Below, in pieces: positions 1-11,742 of a stretch of 64,000 nt of DNA. The notes below the pieces were generated by a model that worked only from the letters and a program-made list of their open reading frames with translations, was not told the origin of the DNA and made no database searches. Both the position numbers and the translations under genes were made by a program. Where the stretch lies: contig JARWKL010000010.1 in the NCBI GenBank assembly GCA_029961685.1, positions 13,413,931-13,477,930 of the forward strand, given 5' to 3'. This DNA is from Aristolochia californica. Its lineage: Eukaryota > Streptophyta > Magnoliopsida > Piperales > Aristolochiaceae. Within the stretch, counting starts at the first letter, position 1; each line of letters opens with the position of its first letter.

Positions 1-64
1 CAAAAAAGTGGGTTGTTTGGCTCTGGTAAATATCCAACCACTTGAGAATTCAACTTTTTCTACC

Positions 65-191
65 CCCCCTAATTTTTGGCCACTTGCATCCTCAACATGC
101 TTGTGGCATGCACACCCACCACACTTAAAGCATGTTGGGATCAGTTACATATCCCTTTCCTATAAAATTCCACCAAGCTATTATTAGGGGG
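65..191. repeat. Dyad 3: C-tract edge versus G5 motif
   Basis: CCCCCTAAT (65-73) and ATTAGGGGG (183-191) are exact reverse complements about 110 bp apart and enclose dyad 1 and part of dyad 2. It is perfect only in monomers whose C-tract is followed by TAAT. Monomers with CCATATT, CTTAATT or CTTCATT after the tract keep the C/G complementarity but not the full arm. It is less constant than dyads 1 and 2 and may be incidental. Confidence 0.6.
93..137. repeat. Dyad 1: 10-bp inverted repeat, 25-bp spacer
   Basis: CAACATGCTT (93-102) is the exact reverse complement of AAGCATGTTG (128-137). The spacer holds a nested smaller hairpin: CATGC, a five-base loop TTGTG, then GCATG. The arrangement is repeated in most monomers. 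Copies reading TTAACATGCTT lose only the outermost pair, and copies reading AAAACATGTT have one arm mismatch. It could form a cruciform or a hairpin in single-stranded DNA or RNA, or be a protein-binding dyad; none of these roles is shown by the sequence alone. Confidence 0.85.
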
Positions 192-208
192 TTGTACTAG
201 TGGAATTT
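165..208. repeat. Dyad 2: 9-bp inverted repeat, 26-bp spacer
   Basis: AAATTCCAC (165-173) is the exact reverse complement of GTGGAATTT (200-208). The second arm overlaps the ACTAGT palindrome by two bases. It recurs in most monomers, but one arm is altered to AAATTCAAC in every d2 monomer of the right-hand array. It lies only 27 bp after dyad 1, so most monomers carry two adjacent potential stem-loops. Confidence 0.83.
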
Positions 209-929
209 CCCAAACATGGATTTTGGGGTTCATTTTTAGTGCGTGAAATAATTTTCTATTCATTATTATAGTTTTCAAATTTTTATGCACACATGAACTC
301 TAAAATTTTCATTTTGTTGCGATCTTATATCTTTTTTGTTTACGTGGAAAAATGTGAGTCACAACTTTGGACCTGAAAAAAACAAAAATTTAGAAAATCC
401 AAAAATGGGGATGCACAGATGCTGGGAGAGATAATTCCAAAGAGTATCTATGATTTTTAAGGTTAGGCAAAAAAGTGGGTTGTTTGGTTCTGGTAAATAT
501 CCAACCACTTGAGAATTCAACTTTTTCTACCCCCCCTTCATTTTTGGCCACTTGCATCCTCAACATGCTTGTGGCATGCACAGCCACCACACTTAAAGCA
601 TGTTGGGATCAGTTACAAGTCCCTTTCCTATAAAATTCCACCAAGCTATTATTAGGGGGTTGTACTAGTGGAATTTTCTAAACATGGATTTTGGGGTTCA
701 TTTTTAGTGCGTGATATCATTTTCTATTCATTATTATAGTTTTCAAATTTTTTTGCACACATGAACTCTAAAATTTTCATTTTGTTGCGATCTTATATCT
801 TTTTTGTTTACGAGAAAAAATGGGAGTCACAAGTTTGGATCCGAAAAAAAACAAAAATTTGAACATCCAAAAATGCATAAATGCTCGGAGAGATAATTCC
901 AAAGAGTATCTGTGATTTTTAAGGATAGG

Positions 930-1754
930 CAAAAAAGTGGGTTGTTTGGCTCTGGTAAATATCCAACCACTTGAGAATTCAACTTTTTCTACCCCCCCTA
1001 ATTTTTGGCCACTTGCATCCTCAACATGCTTGTGGCATGCACACCCACCACACTTAAAGCATGTTGGGATCAGTTACATATCCCTTTCCTATAAAATTCC
1101 ACCAAGCTATTATTAGGGGGTTGTACTAGTGGAATTTCCCAAACATAGATTTTGGGGTTCATTTTTAGTGCGTGAAATAATTTTCTATTCATTATTATAG
1201 TTTTCAAATTTTTATGCACACATGAACTCTAAAATTTTCATTTTGTTGCGATCTTATATCTTTTTTGTTTACGAGGAAAAATGTGAGTCACAACTTTGGA
1301 CCTGAAAAAAACAAAAATTTAGAAAATCCAAAAATGGGGATGCACAAATGCTGGGAGAGATAATTCCAAAGAGTATCTATGATTTTTAAGGTTAGGCAAA
1401 AAAGTGGGTTGTTTGGTTCTGGTAAATATCCAACCACTTGAGAATTCAACTTTTTCTACCCCCCCTTCATTTTTGGCCACTTGCATCCTCAACATGCTTG
1501 TGGCATGCACAGCCACCACACTTAAAGCATGTTGGGATCAGTTACAAGTCCCATTCCTATAAAATTCCACCAAGCTATTATTAGGGGGTTGTACTAGTGG
1601 AATTTTCTAAACATGGATTTTGGGGTTCATTTTTAGTGCGTGATATCATTTTCTATTCATTATTATAGTTTTCAAATTTTTTTGCACACATGAACTCTAA
1701 AATTTTCATTTTGTTGCGATCTTATATCTTTTTTGTTTACGAGAAAAAATGGGA
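930..1754 (+). repeat. Two-monomer duplication, right copy (partner 1-825)
   Basis: This is the right partner of the 929-bp direct duplication. Differences from the left copy are few; for example ACATAGATT near 1144 against ACATGGATT in the partner, and TCCCATTCC near 1551 against TCCCTTTCC. The pair is carried along inside the larger 12,605-bp repeat, so it predates that event. Confidence 0.83.
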
Positions 1755-2544
1755 GTTACAACTTTGGACCTGAAAAAAAAAAAAAAGTTTGAACATCCAA
1801 AAAGGGGATGCACAAATGCTGGGAAAGATAATTCCAAAGAGTACCTGAGATTTTTAAGGATAGGCAAAAAAGTGGGTTGTTTGGCGCTGGTAAAAAATAT
1901 CCAACCACTTGAGAATTCAACTTTTTCTACCCCCCCATATTTTTGGCCACTTGCATCCTTAACATGCTTGTGGCATGCACACCTACCACACTTAAAACAT
2001 GTTGGGATCAATTACAAGTCCCTTTCCTATAAAATTCTACCAAGCTATTATAAGGGGGTTGTACTTATGGAATTTCCCAAACATGAATTTTGGGGTTCAT
2101 TTTTAGTGCGTGAAATAATTTTCTCTTCATTATTATAGTTTTCAAATTTTTTTGCACACATGAACTCTAAAATTTTCATTTTGTTGCGATCTTATATCTT
2201 TTTTGTTTACGAGGAAAAATGGGAGTCACAAGTTTGGACCCGAAAAAAAAAAATTTGAACATAAAAAAATGGGGATGCACAAAAGCTGGGAGAGATAATT
2301 CCAAAGAGTATCTGTGATTTTTAAGGATAGGCAAAAAAGTGGGTTGTTTGGTTTTGGTAAATATCCAACCACTTGAGAATTCAACTTTTTCGACTCCCCC
2401 ATATTTTTGGCCACTTGCATCCTTAACATGCTTGTGGCATGCACACCCACCACACTTAAAGCATGTTGAGATCAGTTACATATCCCTTTCCTATAAAATT
2501 CCACCATGCTATTATTAGGGGGTTGTACTAGTGGAATTTCCCAA

Positions 2545-3680
2545 ACATGGATTTTGGGGTTCATTTTTAGTGCGTGAAGTAATTTGCTATTCATTATTAT
2601 AATTTTCAAATTTTTTTGCACACATGAACTCTAAACTTTTCATTTTGTTCCGATCTTATATCTTTTTTGTTTACGAGGAAAAATGTGAGTCAAAAGTTTG
2701 GACCCGAAAAAAAAAAATTTGAACATCCAAAATAGGGACGCTCAAATGCTGGGAGAGATAATTCCAAAGAGTCTCCGTGATTTTTAAGGATAGGCAAAAA
2801 AGTGGGTTGTTTGGTTCTGGTAAATATCCAACCGCTTGAGAATTCAACTTTTTCGACTCCCCCATATTTTTGGCCACTTGCATCCTTAACATGGTTGTGG
2901 CATGCACACCCACCACACTTGAAGCATGTTGGGATCAGTTACATATCCCTTTCCTATAAAATTCCACCAAGCTATTATTAGGGGGTTGTACTAGTGGAAT
3001 TTCCCAAACATGGATTTTGGTGTTCATTTTTAGTGCGTGAAATAATTTTCTATTCATTATTATAGTTTTCAAATTTTTTTGCACACATGAACTCTAAAAT
3101 TTTCATTTTGTTGCGATCTTATTTCTTTTTTGTTTACGAGGAAAAATGGGAGTCACAAGTTTGGACCTGAAAAAAAAAAAAATTTGAACATCCAAAATGG
3201 GATGCACAAATGATGGGAGAGATAATTCCAAAGAGTATCTGTGATTTTTAAGGATAGGCAAAAAAGTGGGTTGTTTGGCTCTGGTTAATATCCAACCACT
3301 TGAGAATTCAACTTTTTCTACCCCCCCTTAATTTTTGGCCACTTGCATCCTCAATATGCTTGTGGCATGCACACCCACCACACTTAAAGCATGTTGGGAT
3401 CAGTTACAAGTCCCTTTCCTATAAAATTCCACCAAGCTATTATTAGGGGGTTGTACTAGTGGAATTTCCCAAACATGGATTTTGGGGTTCATTTTTAGTG
3501 CGTGAAATAATTTTCTATTCATTATTATAGTTTTCAAATTTTTTTGCACACATGAACTCAAAAATTTTCATTTTTTTGCGATCTTATATCTTTTTTGTTT
3601 ACGAGGAAAAATGTGAGTCACAAGTTTGGACCCGAAAAAAAAAAAAATTTTGAACATCCAAAATAGGGATGCACAAATGC
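2545..3680 (+). repeat. Block X, first copy (partner ~5804-6939)
   Basis: About 1.1 kb spanning parts of monomers 6-9 recurs seven monomers later at an offset of 3,259 bp. Diagnostic marks shared only by the two copies include GCGTGAAGTAATTTGC, TTGTTCCGATC, GGGACGCTCAAATG, AGTCTCCGTGAT and CAAATGATGGGAG. The left edge lies between about 2540 and 2576 and the right edge near 3683, where one copy reads GGGAAAG and the other GGGAGAG. Edges are placed by eye from the nearest differences. Confidence 0.82.
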
Positions 3681-5800
3681 TGGGAAAGATAATTCCAAAG
3701 AGTACCTGAGATTTTTAAGGATAGGCAAAAAAATGGGTTGTTTGGCTCTGGTAAAAAATATCCAACTACTTGAGAATTCAGCTTTTTCTACCCCCCCTTA
3801 TATCTTTTTGGCCACTTGCATCCTCAACATGCTTGTGGCATGCACACCCACCACACTTAAAGCATGTTGGGATCAGTTACAAGTCCCTTTCCTATAAAAT
3901 TTCACCAAGCTATTATTAGGGGGTTGTACTAGTGGAATTTCCCAAACATGGATTTTGGGGTTCATTTTTAGTGCGTGAAACAATTTTCTATTCGTTATTA
4001 TTGTTTTCAAATTTTTTTGCGCACATGAACTCTAAAATTTTCATTTTGTTGCGATCTTATATCTTTTTTGTTTACGAGGAAAAATGGGAGTCACAAGTTT
4101 GGATCTGAAAAAAAACAAAAATTTCAACATCCAAAAATGCATAAATGCTGGGAGAGATAATTCCAAAGAGTATCTGTGATTTTTATGGATAGGCAAAAAA
4201 GTGGGTTATTTGGCTCTGGTAAATATCCAACCACTTGCGAATTCAACTTTTTCTACCCCCCCAATTTTTGGCCACTTGCATCCTCAACATGCTTGTGGCA
4301 TGCACACCCACCACACTTAAAGCATGTTGGGATCAGTTACAAGTCCCTTTCCTATAAAATTCCACCAAGCTATTATTAGGGGGTTGAACTTGTGGAATTT
4401 CCCAAACATGGATTTTGGGGTTCATTTTTAGTGCGAGAAATAATTTTCTATTCATTACTATAGTTTTCAAATTTTTTTGTACACATGAACTCTAAAATTT
4501 TCATTTTGTTGCGATCTTTTATCTTTTTTGTTTACGAGGAAAAATGGGAGTCACAAGTTTGGACTTGAAAAAAAAAATTTGAACATAAAAAAATGGGGAT
4601 GCAGAAATGCTGGGAGAGATAATTCCAAAGAGTATCTGTGATTTTTAAGGAGAGGCAAAAAAGTGGGTTGTTTGGTTCTGGTAAATATCCAACCACTTGA
4701 GAATTCAACTTTTTCAACTCCCCCATATTTTTGGCCACTTGCATCCTTAACATGCTTGTGGCATGCACACCCACCACACTTAAAGCATGTTGGGATCAGT
4801 TACAAGTCCCTTTCCTATAAAATTCCACCAAGTTATTATTTGGGGATTGTACTAGTGGAATTTCCCAAACATGGATTTTGGGGTTCATTTTTAGTGCGTG
4901 AAATAATTTTCTATTCATTATTATAGTTTTCAAATTTTTTTGCACACATGAACTCTAAAATTTTCATTTTGTTGCAATCTTATATCTTTTTTGATTACGA
5001 GGAAAAATGGGAGTCATAAGTTTGGACCTAAAAAAAAAAAAAAGTTTGAACATCCAAAATGGGGATGCACAAATGCTGGGAGTGATAATTCGAAATACTA
5101 TCTGTGATTTTTAATGATAGGCGAAAAAGTGGGTTGTTTGGCTCTGGTAAATATCCAACCACTTGAGAATTCAACTTTTTCTACCCCCCCTTAATTTTTG
5201 GCCATTTGCATCCTCAACATGCTTGTGGCATGCACACCCACCACACTTAAAGCATGTTGGGATCAGTTACAAGTTCCTTTCATATAAAATTCCACCAAGC
5301 TATTATTAGGGGTTGAACTAGTGGAATTTCCCAAAAGAGGATTTTGGGGTTCATTTTTAGTGCGTGAAATAATTTTCTATTCATTATTATAGTTTTGAAA
5401 TTTTTTTGCACACATGAACTCTATAATTTTCATTTTGTTGCGATCTTATATCTTTTTTGTTTACGAGGAAAAATGGGACTCACAAGTTTGGACCTGAAAA
5501 AAAAAAAAAAATTTTGAACATAAAAAATGGGGATGCACAAATGCTGGGAGAGATAATTCCAAAGAGTATCTGTGATTTTTAAGGAGAGGCAAAAAAGTGG
5601 GTTGTTTGGCTCTGGTAAATATCCAACCACTTGAGAATTCAACCTTTTCGACCCCCCCCTAATTTTCGGCCACTTGCATCCTCAACATGCTTGTGGCATG
5701 CACACCCACCACACTTAAAGCATGTTGGGATCAGTTACAAGTCCCTTTCCTATAAAATTCCACCAAGCTATTATTAGGGGGTTGTACTAGTGAAATTTCC
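3680..5800 (+). repeat. Block Y, first copy (partner ~8830-10950)
   Basis: About 2.1 kb (parts of monomers 9-13) recurs eleven monomers later at an offset near 5,150 bp. Shared marks are AGAGTACCTGAGAT, AATTCAGCTTTTTC, CCTTATATCTTTTTGG, CTATTCGTTATTATTG, AACATCCAAAAATGCATAA, and GGGAGTGATAATTC. The copies differ by scattered substitutions, more than A1 and A2 do, so this duplication is older than the 12,605-bp one. Its edges coincide, within resolution, with the inner edges of the two copies of block X. Confidence 0.82.
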
Positions 5801-5803
5801 CAA

Positions 5804-6939
5804 ACATGGATTTTGGGGTTCATTTTTAGTGCGTGAAGTAATTTGCTATTCATTATTATAATTTTCAAATTTTTTTGCACACATGAACTCTGAACTTTTC
5901 ATTTTGTTCCGATCTTATATCTTTTTTGTTTACGAGGAAAAATGTGAGTCAAAAGTTTGGACCCGAAAAAAAAAAATTTGAACATCCAAAATAGGGACGC
6001 TCAAATGCTGGGAGAGATAATTCCAAAGAGTCTCCGTGATTTTTAAGGATAGGCAAAAAAGTGGGTTGTTTGGTTCTGGTAAATATCCAACCGCTTGAGA
6101 ATTCAACTTTTTCGACTCCCCCATATTTTTGGCCACTTGCATCCTTAACATGCTTGTGGCATGCACACCCACCACACTTGAAGCATGTTGGGATCAGTTA
6201 CATATCCCTTTCCTATAAAATTCCACCAAGCTATTATTAGGAGGTTGTACTAGTGGAATTTCCCAAACATGGATTTTGGTGTTCATTTTTAGTGCGTGAA
6301 ATAATTTTCTATTCATTATTATAGTTTTCAAATTTTTTTGCACACATGAACTCTAAAATTTTCATTTTGTTGCGATCTTATTTCTTTTTTGTTTACGAGG
6401 AAAAATGGGAGTCACAAGTTTGGACCTGAAAAAAAAAAAAATTTGAACATCCAAAATGGGATGCACAAATGATGGGAGAGATAATTCCAAAGAGTATCTA
6501 TGATTTTTAAGGATAGGCAAAAAAGTGGGTTGTTTGGCTCTGGTTAATATCCAACCACTTGAGAATTCAACTTTTTCTACTCCCCCTTAATTTTTGGCCA
6601 CTTGCATCCTCAATATGCTTGTGGCATGCACACCCACCACACTTAAAGCATGTTGGGATCAGTTACAAGTCCCTTTCCTATAAAATTCCACCAAGCTATT
6701 ATTAGGGGGTTGTACTAGTGGAATTTCCCAAACATGGATTTTGGGGTTCATTTTTAGTGCGTGAAATAATTTTCTATTCATTATTATAGTTTTCAAATTT
6801 TTTTGCACACATGAACTCAAAAATTTTCATTTTTTTGCGATCTTATATCTTTTTTGTTTACGAGGAAAAATGTGAGTCACATGTTTGGACCCGAAAAAAA
6901 AAAAAAATTTGAACATCCAAAATAGGGATGCACAAATGC
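5804..6939 (+). repeat. Block X, second copy (partner ~2545-3680)
   Basis: This is the second copy of the 1.1-kb block. With the first copy it flanks block Y as a direct repeat, giving the order X-Y-X'. It differs from the first copy by a few bases, such as CTCTGAAC against CTCTAAAC, GGAGGTTG against GGGGGTTG, and CTACTCCCCC against CTACCCCCCC. Confidence 0.82.
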
Positions 6940-7520
6940 TGGGAGAGATAATTCCAAAGTGTCTTTGTGATTTTTAAGGATAGGCAAAAAAGTGGGTTGT
7001 TTGGCTCTGGTAAATATCCAACTACTTGAGAATTCAACTTTTTCTACACCCCCTAATTTTTGGCCACTTGCATCCTCAACATGCTTGTGGCATGCACACC
7101 CACCACACTTAAAGCATGTTGGGATCAGTTACAAGTCCCTTTCCTATAAAATTCCACCAAGCTATTATTAGGGGGTTGTACTAGTGGAATTTCCCTAACA
7201 TGGATTTTGGGGTTCATTTTTAGTGCGTGAAATAATTTTCTATTCATTATTATAGTATTCAATTTTTTTTGCACAAATGAACTCTAAAATTTTCATTTTG
7301 TTGCGATCTTATATCTTTTTTGTTTACGAGGAAAAATGGGAGTCACAACTATGGACCTGAAAAAACAAAAAAAGTTTGAACATCCAAAAAGGGGATGCAC
7401 AAATGCTGGGAAAGATAATTCCAAAGAGTACCTGAGATTTTTAAGGATAGGCAAAAAAGTGTGTGTTTGGCGCTGATAAAAAATATCCAACCACTTGAGA
7501 ATTCAACTTTTTCTACCCCC
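6800..7520 (+). repeat. Nine-monomer-offset duplication, first copy (partner ~11022-11742)
   Basis: This stretch around monomers 16-17 matches 11022-11742 at an offset of 4,222 bp. Shared marks include CCAAAGTGTCTTTGTG, TTTCCCTAACATGG, and TATAGTATTCAA. The match stops after the C-tract of monomer 17, where this copy reads CTTAATTTTTGG and the partner CTTCATTTTTGG. Limits are set by the nearest visible differences. Confidence 0.75.
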
Positions 7521-8451
7521 CCTTAATTTTTGGCCACTTGCATCCTCAACATGCTTGTGGCATGCACACCCACCACACTTAAAGCATGTTGGGATCAGTT
7601 ACAAGTCCCTTTCCTGTAAAATTCCACCAAGCTATTATTAGGAGGTTGTACTAGTGGAATTTCCCAAACATGGATTTTGGGGTTCATTTTTAGTGAGTGA
7701 CATCATTTTCTATTCATTATTATAGTTTTCAAATTTTTTTGCACACATGAACTCTAAAATTTTTATTTTTTTGCGATCTTATATCTTTTTTGTTTACGAG
7801 GAAAAATGTGAGTCACAAGTTTGGACCCGAAAAAAAAAAAAATTTGAACATCCAAAATAGGGGTGCACAAATGCTGGGAGAGATAATTCCAAAGAGTCTT
7901 TGTGATTTTTAAGGATAGGCAAAAAAGTGGGTTGTTTGGTTCTGGTAAATATCCAACCACTTGAGAATTCAACTTTTTCTACCCCCCATATTTTTGGCCA
8001 GTTGCATCCTTAACATGCTTGTGGCATCCACACCCTCCACACTTAAAACATGTTGGGATCAGTTACAAGTCCATTTCCTATAAAATGCCACCAAGCTATT
8101 ATTAGGGGGTTGTACTAGTGGAATTTCCCAAACATGGATTTTGGGATTCATTTTTAGTGCGTGAAATAACTTTCTATTCATTATTATAGTTTTCAATTTT
8201 TTTTGCACATATGAACCCAAAAATTTTCATTTTGTTGTGATCTTATATCTTTTTTGTTTACGAGGAAAAATGGGAGTCACAAGTTTGGACCTGAAAAAAA
8301 ACAAAATTTGAACATAAAACAATGGGGATGCACAAATGCTGGGAGAGATAATTCCAAAGAGTATCTGTGATTTTTAAGGATAGGCAAAAAAGTGGGTTGT
8401 TTTGCTCTGGTAAATATCCAACCACTTGAGAATTCAACTTTTTCTACCCCG

Positions 8452-8479
8452 CCCCCCCCCCCCCCCCCCCCCCCCCCCC
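8452..8479 (+). repeat. Expanded C-tract, 28 C
   Basis: This is an uninterrupted run of 28 C, preceded by four C and one G. Most monomers have 5-8 C at the same place. The expansion makes this monomer 494 bp long. On the minus strand it is G28, which could fold into a G-quadruplex; the plus strand could form an i-motif. Tract length in a homopolymer this long is also error-prone in sequencing. Confidence 0.9.
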
Positions 8480-8829
8480 ATTTTTTGGCCACTTGCATCC
8501 TCAACATGGTTGTGGCATGCACTCCCACCACACTTAAAGCATGTTGGGATCAGTTACAAGTCCCTTTCCTATAAAATTCCACCAAGCTATTATTAGGGGT
8601 TTGTACTAGTGGAATTTCGCAAACAAGGATTTTGGGGTTCATTTTTAGTCCGTGAAATAATTTTCTATTCATTATTATAGTTTTCAAATTTTTTTGCACA
8701 CATGAACTCAAAAATTTTCATTTTTTTGCGATCTTATATCTTTTTTGTTTACGAGGAAAAATGGGAGTCACAACTTTGGACCTGAAAAAAAAAAAAAGTT
8801 TGAACATCCAAAATGGGGATGCACAAATG

Positions 8830-10950
8830 CTGGGAAAGATAATTCCAAAGAGTACCTGAGATTTTTAAGGATAGGCAAAAAAATGGGTTGTTTGGCTCTG
8901 GTAAAAAATATCCAACTACTTGAGAATTCAGCTTTTTCTACCCCCCCTTATATCTTTTTGGCCACTTGCATCCTCAACATGCTTGTGGCATGCACACCCA
9001 CCACACTTAAAGCATGTTGGGATCAGTTACAAGTCCCTTTCCTATAAAATTTCACCAAGCTATTATTAGGGGGTAGTACTAGTGGAATTTCCCAAACATG
9101 GATTTTGGGGTTCATTTTTAGTGCGTGAAACAATTTTCTATTCGTTATTATTGTTTTCAAATTTTTTTACGCACATGAACTCTAAAATTTTCATTTTGTT
9201 GCGATCTTATATCTTTTTTGTTTACGAGGAAAAATGGGAGTCACAAGTTTGGATCTGAAAAAAAACAAAAATTTCAACATCCAAAAATGCATAAATGCTG
9301 GGAGAGATAATTCCAAAGAGTATCTGTGATTTTTATGGATAGGCAAAAAAGTGGGTTATTTGGCTCTGGTAAATATCCAACGACTTGATAATTCAACTTT
9401 TTCTACCCCCCCTAATTTTTGGCCACTTGCATCCTCAACATGCTTGTGGCATGCACACCCACCACACTTAAAGCATGTTGGGATCAGTTACAAGTCCCTT
9501 TCCTATAAAATTCCACCAAGCTATTATTAGGGGGTTGAACTTGTGGAATTTCCCGAACATGGATTTTGGGGTTCATTTTTTGTGCGTGAAATAATTTTCT
9601 ATTCATTATTATAGTTTTCAAATTTTTTTGTACACATGAACTCTAAAATTTTCATTTTGTTGCGATCTTATATCTTTTTTGTTTACGAGGAAAAATGGGA
9701 GTCACAAGTTTGGACTTGAAAAAAAAAAAATTTGAACATAAAAATATGGGGATGCACAAATGCTGGGAGAGATAATTCCAAAGAGTATCTGTGATTTTTA
9801 AGGAGAGGCAAAAAAGTGGTTGTTTGGTTCTGGTAAATATCCAACCACTTGAGAATTCAACTTTTTCGACTCCCCCATATTTTTGGCCACTTGCATCCTT
9901 AACATGCTTGTGGCATGCACACCCACCACACTTAAAGCATGTTGGGATCACTTACAAGTCCCTTTCCTATAAAATTCCACCAAGCTATTATTAGGGGGTT
10001 GTACTAGTGGAATATCCCAAACATGGATTTTCGGGTTCATTTTTAGTGCGTGAAATAATTTTCTATTCATTATTATAGTTTTCAAATTTTTTTGCACACA
10101 TGAACTCTAAAATTTTCATTTTGTTGCAATCTTATATCTTTTTTGTTTACGAGGAAAAATGGGAGTCATAAGTTTGGACCTGAAAAAAAAAAAAAGTTTG
10201 AACATCCAAAATGGGGATGCACAAATGCTGGGAGTGATAATTCCAAAGACTATCTGTGATTTTTAAGGATAGGCGAAAAAGTGGGTTGTTTGGATCTGGT
10301 AAATATCCAACCACTTGAGAATTCAACTTTTTCTACCCCCCCTTAATTTTTGGCCACTTGCATCCTCAACATGCTTGTGGCATGCACACCCACCACACTT
10401 AAAGCATGTTGGGATCAGTTACAAGTTCCTTTCATATAAAATTCCACCAAGCTATTATTAAGGGTTGAACTAGTGGAATTTCCCAAAAAAGGATTTTGGG
10501 GTTCATTTTTAGTGCGTGAAATAATTTTCTATTCGTTATTATAGTTTTAAAATTTTTTTGCACACATGAACTCCATAATATTCATTTTGCTGCGATCTTA
10601 TATCTTTTTTGTTTACGAGGAAAAATGGGACTCACAAGTTTGGACCTGAAAAAAAAAAAAATTTTGAACATAAAAAATGAGGATGCACAAATGCTGGGAG
10701 AGATAATTCCAAAGAGTATCTGTGATTTTTAAGGAGAGGCAAAAAAGTGGGTTGTTTGGCTCTGGTAAATATCCAACCACTTGAGAATTCAACTTTTTCG
10801 ACCCCCCCCCTAATTTTGGGCCACTTGCATCCTCAACATGCTTGTGGCATGCACACCCACCACACTTAAAGCATGTTGGGATCAGTTACAAGTCCCTTTC
10901 CTATAAAATTCCACCAAGCTATTATTAGGGGGTTGTACTAGTGGAATTTC
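8830..10950 (+). repeat. Block Y, second copy (partner ~3680-5800)
   Basis: This is the second copy of the 2.1-kb block at an offset near 5,150 bp. Private changes include TTTTTTTACGCACATG (partner TTTTTTTGCGCACATG), the loss of GAATTC near 9389 (reads GATAATTC) and GGTAGTAC near 9073 (partner GGTTGTAC). The private changes upstream of 9389 reappear in the copy at ~28,200, so they arose before that duplication. Confidence 0.8.
9383..9394 (+). repeat. Monomer 21: opening hexamer lost
   Basis: The monomer opens with CTTGATAATTCAAC, so the otherwise near-universal GAATTC is absent. This is the only clear loss I found among about 137 monomers. The corresponding copy at 28509 keeps a hexamer (GCGAATTC) because that copy switches to a different parent monomer here. 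Confidence 0.85.
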
Positions 10951-11021
10951 CCAAACATGGATTTTGGGGTTCATTTTTAGTGCGTGAAATAATTTTCTAT
11001 TCATTATTATTGTTTTCAAAT

Positions 11022-11742
11022 TTTTTTGCACACATGAACTCAAAAATTTTCATTTTGTTGCGATTTTATATCTTTTTTGTTTACGAGGAAAAATGTGAGT
11101 CACAAGTTTGGACCCGAAATAAAAAAAAATTTGAACATCCAAAATAGGGATGCACAAATGCTGGGAGAGATAATTCCAAAGTGTCTTTGTGATTTTTAAG
11201 GATAGGCAAAAAAGTGGGTTGTTTGGCTCTAGTAAATATCCAACCACTTGAGAATTCAACTTTTTCTACCCCCCCTAATTTTTGGCCACTTGCATCCTCA
11301 ACATGCTTGTGGCATGCACACCCACCACACTTAAAGCATGTTGGGATCAGTTACAAGTCCCTTTCCTATAAAATTCCACCAAGCTATTATTAGGGGTTGT
11401 ACTAGTGGAATTTCCCTAACATGGATTTTGGGGTACATTTTTAGTGCGTGAAATAGTTTTCTATTCATTATTATAGTATTCAAATTTTTTTGCACACATG
11501 AACTCTAAAATTTTCATTTTGTTGCGATCTTATATGTTTTTTGTTTACGAGGAAAAATGGGAGTCACAACTTTGGACCTGAAAAAACAAAAAAAGTTTGA
11601 ACATCCAAAATGGGGATGCACAAATGCTGGGAAAGATAATTCCAAAGAGTACCTGAGATTTTTAAGGATAGGCAAAAAAGTGGGTTGTTTGGCGCTGGTA
11701 AAAAATATCCAACCACTTGAGAATTCAACTTTTTCTACCCCC
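11022..11742 (+). repeat. Nine-monomer-offset duplication, second copy (partner ~6800-7520)
   Basis: This is the partner of the 4,222-bp-offset duplication around monomers 25-26. It keeps CCAAAGTGTCTTTGTG and TTTCCCTAACATGG and differs by several substitutions, for example CTCTAGTAAAT near 11227 where the partner has CTCTGGTAAAT. Confidence 0.74.

Larger units (their letters stand above)
46..512 (+). repeat. Reference satellite monomer (monomer 1, 467 bp)
   Basis: This copy runs from its GAATTC (46) to the base before the next (513) and is a convenient reference for the family. It contains the C7 tract (63-69), the dyad arms 93-102/128-137, the second dyad 165-173/200-208, the G5 (187-191), T-tracts around 253-284 and 303-340, and the A-tract (373-379). 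The first 70 bases or so after the C-tract are rich in C and A; the rest is dominated by short A and T runs. The start is arbitrary because the repeat is circular in register; GAATTC was chosen because it is the most regular landmark. Confidence 0.95.
1..825 (+). repeat. Two-monomer duplication, left copy (partner 930-1754)
   Basis: This segment matches 930-1754 at an offset of 929 bp (two monomers). Shared marks are TTTTTATGCACACATG in the A/T-rich part, AATTTAGAAAATCC after the A-tract, and GGTTAGGC in place of the usual GGATAGGC. The match ends near 825, where the left copy reads GGGAGTCACAAG and the right copy GGGAGTTACAAC. The left end is cut by the window, so the true length is unknown. 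Confidence 0.85.

Noticed and set aside
158..168. CCTATAAAATT as a TATA box
   Set aside because: The match is reasonable but it repeats in nearly every monomer with no gene downstream. Satellite transcription is possible but not shown.
183..191. ATTAGGGGG as a telomere-like motif
   Set aside because: It occurs once per monomer as an isolated motif and never as a tandem TTAGGG or TTTAGGG run, so it is not telomeric sequence.
8277..8531. Glycine-rich minus-strand frame and proline-rich plus-strand frame
   Set aside because: Both come directly from translating the C28/G28 tract; the tract length differs in the copy at 27579, so the frame is not conserved.
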